This document shows positions 59,664 through 64,000 of a stretch of 64,000 nucleotides of DNA, in pieces (positions within the stretch are counted from its first letter, which is position 1; every line of letters starts with the position of its first letter). The DNA comes from JBEIFW01 sp046081125. GTDB taxonomy: Bacteria > Actinomycetota > Acidimicrobiia > Acidimicrobiales > Ilumatobacteraceae. The stretch is taken from contig JBJTVH010000132.1 of assembly GCA_046081125.1 (NCBI GenBank), forward strand, positions 1-64,000, in the 5' to 3' direction. The translations under genes and the position numbers were made by a program. The notes beneath the pieces are model-generated. The model was not told the DNA's origin, searched no databases, and saw nothing but the letters and a program-made list of their open reading frames with translations.

Positions 59664-60508
59664 GCCGGGAAGGCCCTCCGCAGGAGTCGGGTGGCGAGGA
59701 CACCCACGGCGTGGCGCCGGTAGGCGGCCGTCGCCCGGTGGTCGTCGATCGGTCGGGCCGTCGCGGCCGCCAGCCGGCCGAACTCCTCGGCTGCGCCGGG
59801 AGCGAGCGTGCCGGCCGTCCAGTCGATGGCCTCGGCCGCGAAGGCTTCGGCGGGGTCGGCACGCAGGATCGTCGGCCCGACGGCCCCGAGCGCCAGACGG
59901 ACGCTGCGACCCACGCGGTCGACGGCGAGGCACGCCCCGGCCGCCGAGATCACCATGGCGTTGCGCACACCCACCTTTGCGTACCCCTGGAACCCGTCCA
60001 GGACGGGGAGCGTGACCGCGGCGATCAGTTCGTCGGGACGCCGGGCGGTGCGCTTCACCCCGACCATGAACTCGTGGATCGACACGCTGCGCCCGCCGGC
60101 GGCGCTCACCAACTCGACGGTGGCGTCGAGGGCCGACAGCACGGGCAGGCCGTCGCCGGCCGGTGAGCACGTCCCGAGGTTGCCGCCGAGCGTGCCGGCG
60201 TTGCGGATCTGCGGCGAGCCGACCGTGCGGGCGGCTTCGGCCAGCGCCGGCACGAGCGATGCGATCGGCTCCTCGAGCAGGGCCGTCCACGTCGCGCCGG
60301 CACCGATCCGCACGATCGCTGCGGCGGGGTCGTAGACGATCGGGCGGAGTTCGGCGAGGGCTGACAGCGCGATCACCGACTCCGGACGGCGATGGCCGAA
60401 GTTGACCTCTACCATCAGATCGGTACCGCCCGCCAGCAGGTGGGCATCGGGATCGTCCCGCAGCATCGCCAGCGCGGTCTCGAGCGACGATGGAACGGAG
60501 ACGGCCAC
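59660..60508 (-). CDS. Xanthine dehydrogenase family, FAD-binding medium subunit
   Basis: A 282-residue CoxM/XdhB-like subunit. FAD-binding segments are LLAGGTDLMVEVNFG and the TVGSPQIRNAGTLGGNLGTCSPAGDG loop, followed by the C-terminal domain with RNAMVISAAGACLAV. It starts with GTG at 60508. TATAGT ends 6 nt earlier with no ribosome-binding site, so translation should begin at the 5' end of the mRNA. It is the first gene of the operon FAD-FeS-Mo. Confidence 0.92.
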   Translation of the reverse strand: MAVSVPSSLETALAMLRDDPDAHLLAGGTDLMVEVNFGHRRPESVIALSALAELRPIVYDPAAAIVRIGAGATWTALLEEPIASLVPALAEAARTVGSPQIRNAGTLGGNLGTCSPAGDGLPVLSALDATVELVSAAGGRSVSIHEFMVGVKRTARRPDELIAAVTLPVLDGFQGYAKVGVRNAMVISAAGACLAVDRVGRSVRLALGAVGPTILRADPAEAFAAEAIDWTAGTLAPGAAEEFGRLAAATARPIDDHRATAAYRRHAVGVLATRLLRRAFPA

Positions 60509-60514
60509 GGGCGG

Positions 60515-60533
60515 ACTATACAAAACGTAAAGT
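60515..60533. promoter_or_regulatory. Promoter with overlapping inverted repeat before the xdh operon
   Basis: On the minus strand the 19-nt element reads ACTTTAC-GTTTT-GTATAGT. The outer arms pair as an inverted repeat with 6 of 7 matches around a 5-nt spacer, a typical size for a dimeric repressor site. TATAGT at its right end acts as -10 and lies 6 nt before the GTG at 60508. It is the most AT-rich stretch for kilobases. Binding of a regulator would block the promoter. No regulator gene is adjacent. Confidence 0.55.
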
Positions 60534-60543
60534 TTCGGCTCGG

Positions 60544-61341
60544 TTATTCGACGGTCAAGCCTCGGATCGCCGGGTCGGGGGAGGGCAACTGCGGATCGAG
60601 TCGTTCGAGCAGGGCGACGAGCACCTCGGCCACGGCGAGGTTCCGTACCCAGTTCCGGTCGGCCGGCACCACGTACCAGGGAGCCCATGCCGTCGACGTC
60701 TCCCGGAGGGCGTCCTCGTAGGCCTCCATGAAGGCCGGCCATCGGGCCCGGTCCTCGAGGTCTCCCATGCGGAACTTCCAGCCCTTCACCGGATCCTCGA
60801 CCCGCTCCTGGAGCCGCTGGCGCTGTTCGTCCGAGGAGATGTGGAGGAAGAACTTCACCACCGTTGTGCCCTCGTCCACGAGCATCCGCTCGAACTCGCG
60901 GATGTGCCGGAACCGACGCCGCCACGTTCCCTCGGGTATGAGATTGCGCACACGCGTCACCACGACGTCCTCGTAGTGCGAGCGGTTGAAGATCCCGATC
61001 TCGCCGGCGGCCGGGCAGGCGTCGTGCACGCGCCAGAGGTAGTCCATCGCCGCTTCCCGGCCCGCCGGCGCCTTGAACGACGTCACCCGTACGCCCTGCG
61101 GGTTGAGCCCCGTGAACACGGAGCGGATGGTGCCGTCCTTGCCCCCAGCGTCCATCGCCTGGAGCACCACCAGCAGCGCCCGCTCGCTCTCGGCCGCCAG
61201 CCGCGCCTGCAGCACGGCGAGCCGGGCGTTGAGTGCAGCGAGCCGCTCGACGGCGTGCTCCTTGGTCTCGATCCCGAGTTTGTCCCTCGTGTCGATCGCC
61301 GACAGCCGGAACGACGGGTCGACCCGGAGCTTGTCGAGCAT
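60544..61341 (-). CDS. ppk2: Polyphosphate kinase 2 (PPK2) family protein
   Basis: A 265-residue PPK2-type kinase that transfers phosphate between polyphosphate and nucleotides. Walker-A-like QAMDAGGKDGTI lies at residues 61-72, the lid/Walker-B-like segment FNRSHYEDVVV at 118-128, and conserved EFERML, KWKFR-like (KGWKFRMGD) follow. The length matches class I single-domain PPK2. TAACGT lies 6 nt before the ATG at 61341. The Cys-rich small protein gene lies just upstream. Works in opposite direction to the ppx-like gene at 15.6 kb. Confidence 0.9.
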   Translation of the reverse strand: MLDKLRVDPSFRLSAIDTRDKLGIETKEHAVERLAALNARLAVLQARLAAESERALLVVLQAMDAGGKDGTIRSVFTGLNPQGVRVTSFKAPAGREAAMDYLWRVHDACPAAGEIGIFNRSHYEDVVVTRVRNLIPEGTWRRRFRHIREFERMLVDEGTTVVKFFLHISSDEQRQRLQERVEDPVKGWKFRMGDLEDRARWPAFMEAYEDALRETSTAWAPWYVVPADRNWVRNLAVAEVLVALLERLDPQLPSPDPAIRGLTVE

Positions 61342-61347
61342 GGTCGA

Positions 61348-61353
61348 ACGTTA
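61348..61353 (-). promoter_or_regulatory. -10-like hexamer TAACGT before ppk2
   Basis: TAACGT on the minus strand ends 6 nt before the ATG at 61341. Its last bases overlap the end of the small Cys-rich gene upstream. Confidence 0.45.
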
Positions 61354-61584
61354 CGCCGAGGCCTCGGAGCCGACCCAGGGGCAATGCCGGCAGCCGCTGC
61401 CGCAGCAGAGGCCCCGCGCGGCGAGTTGCCCTGCGGTCATCACGATGTAGCCGGTGGCCGGATCCCGGTACGTGGGGCGGCCGGCAGCCATGGCCGTCCG
61501 ATGGAGTGCAACGATCTCGGCATACCGGCGCTGCGTCGGGTGCAGGCGACTTGGATCAGGTCGATCACGCCAGTCCGTGCGCAC
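61351..61584 (-). CDS. Small Cys-rich DUF5522-like protein
   Basis: A 77-residue protein with a conserved pattern RLHPTQRRYAEIVALH, YRDPATGYIVMT and a C-terminal Cys cluster GLCCGSGCRHCPW with C60, C61, C65 and C68. This matches DUF5522 proteins, found in bacteria and eukaryotes and presumed to bind a metal or iron-sulfur cluster. Function is unknown. GTG start at 61584; TAACCT lies 7 nt upstream. It is followed by ppk2 after 9 nt. Confidence 0.78.
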   Translation of the reverse strand: MRTDWRDRPDPSRLHPTQRRYAEIVALHRTAMAAGRPTYRDPATGYIVMTAGQLAARGLCCGSGCRHCPWVGSEASA

Positions 61585-61591
61585 GGTTCAA

Positions 61592-61597
61592 AGGTTA
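61592..61597 (-). promoter_or_regulatory. -10-like hexamer TAACCT before the DUF5522-like gene
   Basis: TAACCT on the minus strand ends 7 nt before the GTG at 61584. It overlaps the stop codon end of the permease gene upstream. Confidence 0.42.
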
Positions 61598-62503
61598 GAC
61601 CGCCGACTCACGAACATCGAAGCGTCCACGGAGCCGCTCGCCGATCACGTTCAGGCTCAGCACCGTGAGCACCAGCACGAGCGACGGCATCATGACCACG
61701 TGCGGGAAGCGGCTCAGGTCGTTGCGGCCCTGGGTGATCAGCGTGCCCCAGGACGGGATGTCGGCCTCGAGGCCGACGCCGAGGAACGACAACGAACCCT
61801 CGGCGACGATGATGAGCGCAACGGCGAGGAAGCTGAACGACACCGCGACCGGGATCACGTTCGGCAGGACCTCCTTGAACAGGACCCGGCTCGACTTCGC
61901 CCCGACGGCTCGGGATGCCATCACGAACTCACGCTGGGAGTACACGAGGGTGTTCGCCCGCACGAGTCGGGACAGGGGCGCGATCGACAGCACCGTCAAG
62001 CCGATCACGACCTTGTACCAGTCGCGGCCCCAGAACCCGGTGATGCCGATCAGCAGGATCAAGGCGGGGAACGACAGCATCACGTCGGTCACGGCGGTGA
62101 CGACCGTGTCCCACCAGCCCCGGAAGTACCCCGAGGTGATCCCGAGGACGCCGCCGAGCAGCATCCCCAACCCGGTGGTCGCTACGCCGATCAGCAGCGA
62201 CGCTCGAGCCCCGTAGATGCAGTAGGAGAAGATGTCCTTGCCGTTCTGGTCGCCGCCGAGGATCGGCTCGCTGAACCACTTCGGGCCCACACGGGCGATC
62301 GACGCGTTGGTGCCGAAGGGGTCCTTCACGAACGGGAGCCACTCGGCGAACACCGCCAGCAGCACGACGAGCCCCACCCAGCCGATCGCCAGCCACAGGA
62401 AGATGGGCGGCATCTTGAACGGCTTGGCCGTGCTGATCGCTCCGGAGGCGGGAGCGCTCGCTGCCGGCGTGCCAGCGCTGACCGGGGATGCGGTTGCAGT
62501 CAT
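61595..62503 (-). CDS. Dipeptide/oligopeptide ABC transporter permease (DppC/OppC type)
   Basis: A 302-residue permease. After a Ser/Ala-rich cytoplasmic tail there is a first membrane helix near residues 33-53, a periplasmic loop with the typical GGDQNGKDIFSYCIYGARASL segment, and four more helices. The EAA-type loop is ASRAVGAKSSRVLFKEVLPNVIP. The C-terminal family pattern EGSLSFLGVGLEADIPSWG is present. GGAG lies 7 nt before the ATG at 62503. It follows the DppB-type gene after 13 nt. Confidence 0.94.
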   Translation of the reverse strand: MTATASPVSAGTPAASAPASGAISTAKPFKMPPIFLWLAIGWVGLVVLLAVFAEWLPFVKDPFGTNASIARVGPKWFSEPILGGDQNGKDIFSYCIYGARASLLIGVATTGLGMLLGGVLGITSGYFRGWWDTVVTAVTDVMLSFPALILLIGITGFWGRDWYKVVIGLTVLSIAPLSRLVRANTLVYSQREFVMASRAVGAKSSRVLFKEVLPNVIPVAVSFSFLAVALIIVAEGSLSFLGVGLEADIPSWGTLITQGRNDLSRFPHVVMMPSLVLVLTVLSLNVIGERLRGRFDVRESAV

Positions 62504-62516
62504 CTCAGGACTCCGA

Positions 62517-63479
62517 TCAGGACAGCGAGCGGGCGAGGCGGACACGCGGGTCGAGCACGCCGTACAGCAACTCGACCAGCAGGTTCGACAGGACGAAGAA
62601 GAGCACCACGATGAGGAAGCCGCCCTGCACGATGAAGTATTCGCGGGCGAGCACCGCACTGACGATGTTTCGGCCGAGGCCCGGGATGGCGAAGGTCTGC
62701 TCGACGGCCACTGCTCCACCGATGAGCGCACCGATATTGAGCCCGGCCGAGGTGATCAGCGAGAACAGCGAGGGCTTCAGGCCGTGGCGCACGAGGATGA
62801 ACGACGGGCTGAGGCCCTTCGAGCGGGCCATGAGGATGTAATCCTCCTGCAGCGTGGCGATCATGTCGGTGCGCAGCAGGCGGGTGTAGGTGGCGAACGG
62901 TGCCGCCGCCAGCGTGAGCGCGGGCAGCAGGATGAGCTTGAAGTGCTCGAACACGTCCTCGGAGAGCGGGGTGTATCCGGTGGGTTTGAGCCCCAGGAAG
63001 TCGAACTGCAGCGCCACGTAGATGGCCAGCCACAGGCCGAGCACGAACTGCGGGGTGGAGATCAACAACGACGTCCACCCGTTCATCGCGCGGTCGAACC
63101 ACGAACCGCGGAAGTACGCCTGGGCCATACCGACGAGGAAGGCACCGACGATCGCGAGGATCTGGGCGTAGAGCATGAGCTGCAGGCTCGGCACGAGCGC
63201 ATTGCTCAGGATCGTCGTCACCGGGATGTTATTGGCCAGGTAGGTGCCGAGGTCGCCGGTGATCGCGTCACGGAACCAGTTGACGTAGCCCTCGAAGATG
63301 TTGCCGCTCAGGTTCCACTGGTCGAGCAATGCTGCCCGCGCTTCCTTGGTGGCACTGGTGCCAAGCCTCGCGATCGTCGGGTCGTTCGGAAGGATCCGCA
63401 TCATCCCGTAGACGAAGAAGCTCCCCACGAGGAGGATCAGCACTGCTCGGATGAGTCGCTGTCGGAGGAATCTGCCCAT
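62517..63479 (-). CDS. Dipeptide/oligopeptide ABC transporter permease (DppB/OppB type)
   Basis: A 320-residue permease with six membrane helices. The N-terminus FLRQRLIRAVLILLVGSFFVYGMMRILPNDP is the usual first helix of DppB. A periplasmic domain with GDLGTYLANNIPV, the EAA-type loop DYILMARSKGLSP and the end EQTFAIPGLGRNIV follow. It is divergent from the ATPase gene at 63706. Dipeptides, nickel or oligosaccharides are possible substrates. Confidence 0.93.
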   Translation of the reverse strand: MGRFLRQRLIRAVLILLVGSFFVYGMMRILPNDPTIARLGTSATKEARAALLDQWNLSGNIFEGYVNWFRDAITGDLGTYLANNIPVTTILSNALVPSLQLMLYAQILAIVGAFLVGMAQAYFRGSWFDRAMNGWTSLLISTPQFVLGLWLAIYVALQFDFLGLKPTGYTPLSEDVFEHFKLILLPALTLAAAPFATYTRLLRTDMIATLQEDYILMARSKGLSPSFILVRHGLKPSLFSLITSAGLNIGALIGGAVAVEQTFAIPGLGRNIVSAVLAREYFIVQGGFLIVVLFFVLSNLLVELLYGVLDPRVRLARSLS

Positions 63480-63617
63480 CGGGATCCGTCTCTCTCGCTG
63501 GTCTCGGGGAACAGGCGCCGTGGGTGCGCCAACTGTGCCGATCGTCACTGCTGACGCGGCGACAGTAAACGCGCCGGCGGATGGGGTCAACTCCCGCGGC
63601 ATCCCTGGGTGCGGGCG

Positions 63618-63647
63618 TTGACACCGTGTCGAATGCACCCGTACCCT
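63618..63647 (+). promoter_or_regulatory. Sigma-70 type promoter TTGACA-18-TACCCT
   Basis: TTGACA at 63618-63623 and TACCCT at 63642-63647 are 18 nt apart. They precede the ABC ATPase gene with a leader of about 52 nt that contains a ribosome-binding site. This is the only consensus -35 seen in the window. Confidence 0.55.
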
Positions 63648-63705
63648 CCGGCCTGCCGTGGCGCCGGGGGCCCGCGGTTCCGGGGGACGGCCGAAAGGAA
63701 TCCGA

Positions 63706-64000
63706 GTGTCTCGCAACGCGCTCGATACCGCGCAGCGTCGGGCAACGACGTCGACCCTTCTCGAGGTGCGCGATCTGCGAACCCACTTCCGTACACCGCG
63801 AGGCATCGTGCGCGCGGTGGACGGCGTGAGCTTCACCCTCGAACGGGGCAAGTCGCTCGGCGTCGTGGGCGAATCCGGATCCGGCAAGACGGTCCTGTCC
63901 CGCTCGATCATGGGCCTGCTGCCCCGACGCACCACGCTGCGCTCGGGCACGGTGCTGTTCGAGGGCAACGACATCTCGTCGGCCGACCCCAAGCTGATGC
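63706..64000 (+). CDS. Dipeptide/oligopeptide ABC transporter ATP-binding protein (DppD/OppD type), partial
   Basis: The first 98 codons are present; the rest lies beyond the window. After a short Arg/Thr-rich tail the domain starts with LLEVRDLRTHFRTPRG and AVDGVSFTLERGKSLGVVGESGSGKT, with Walker A near residues 55-62, then the DppD-type SRSIMGLLPR. AAAGGAA about 5-7 nt upstream of the GTG serves as ribosome-binding site. It is divergent from the two permease genes and likely belongs to the same transporter. Confidence 0.9.
   Translation, partial: MSRNALDTAQRRATTSTLLEVRDLRTHFRTPRGIVRAVDGVSFTLERGKSLGVVGESGSGKTVLSRSIMGLLPRRTTLRSGTVLFEGNDISSADPKLM

Overview
The window is high-GC bacterial DNA, about 70% G+C by eye, with strong G/C preference at third codon positions and many GTG/TTG starts. 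The gene content points to an actinobacterium, most likely of the Acidimicrobiia (Ilumatobacter/Microtrichales type). Supporting evidence is a decaprenylphosphoryl-arabinose (DPA) gene set, a GuaB1-type IMPDH/GMPR protein, a mycothiol-isomerase-like protein, menaquinone genes, Thr/Ser-linker lipoproteins, and a secreted peptidase carrying three RVLDTR-type repeat domains. This assignment is inference; no rRNA is present.

Layout. 0-5.7 kb: a repeat-rich lipoprotein cut by the window edge, an operon of two family III CoA-transferases behind a D-aminoacylase-like amidohydrolase, and a DUF3048 lipoprotein. 5.7-11.9 kb: a luciferase-like oxidoreductase, then a menaquinone cluster (menG, menF, a DsbA-type protein, menD, menH). 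11.9-22.4 kb: 2-oxoacid dehydrogenase E1 alpha and beta, a zinc metallopeptidase lipoprotein, Ppx/GppA, two alpha/beta hydrolases and the M14 peptidase with repeats. 22.4-24.7 kb: tRNA-Met, a hydrolase lipoprotein, and a roughly 0.95 kb mini-island inserted at the 3' end of tRNA-Asn. The island carries vapB and a frameshifted vapC between two 45-bp direct repeats. 24.7-28.5 kb: rpoD-dnaG and an AIM24-like protein. 28.5-33.6 kb: guaB1, a HAD phosphatase, ubiA, dprE1 and dprE2, apparently one transcription unit. 33.6-46.9 kb: mostly housekeeping and accessory genes (sua5, a ThuA protein, an alcohol dehydrogenase, a heterodimeric ABC exporter, surE, a glycerophosphodiesterase, gamma-glutamyltransferase).

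46.9-60.5 kb looks like a nitrogen-heterocycle and amide scavenging region. It holds a cytosine-deaminase-like enzyme with a NitT/TauT-type ABC importer, a carbamoyl-amidase, a creatininase-family amidohydrolase, RidA, a purine phosphoribosyltransferase and a three-subunit xanthine-dehydrogenase-type molybdoenzyme. Within it lies the strongest novelty: a carboxymuconolactone-decarboxylase/AhpD-like gene (55803-56318) with an in-frame TGA exactly where the second cysteine of a CxxC motif belongs. A GC-rich hairpin with GU in its apical loop follows the TGA, so this looks like a selenoprotein with a bacterial SECIS element. 60.5-64 kb: PPK2, a Cys-rich DUF5522-like protein, and the start of a dipeptide/oligopeptide ABC transporter locus.

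Two architectural habits run through the window. Sixteen gene pairs overlap by 4 nt (GTGA or ATGA), which suggests translational coupling. Many first genes of transcription units have a TANNNT hexamer ending 6-8 nt before the start codon and no Shine-Dalgarno sequence, as expected for leaderless mRNAs.
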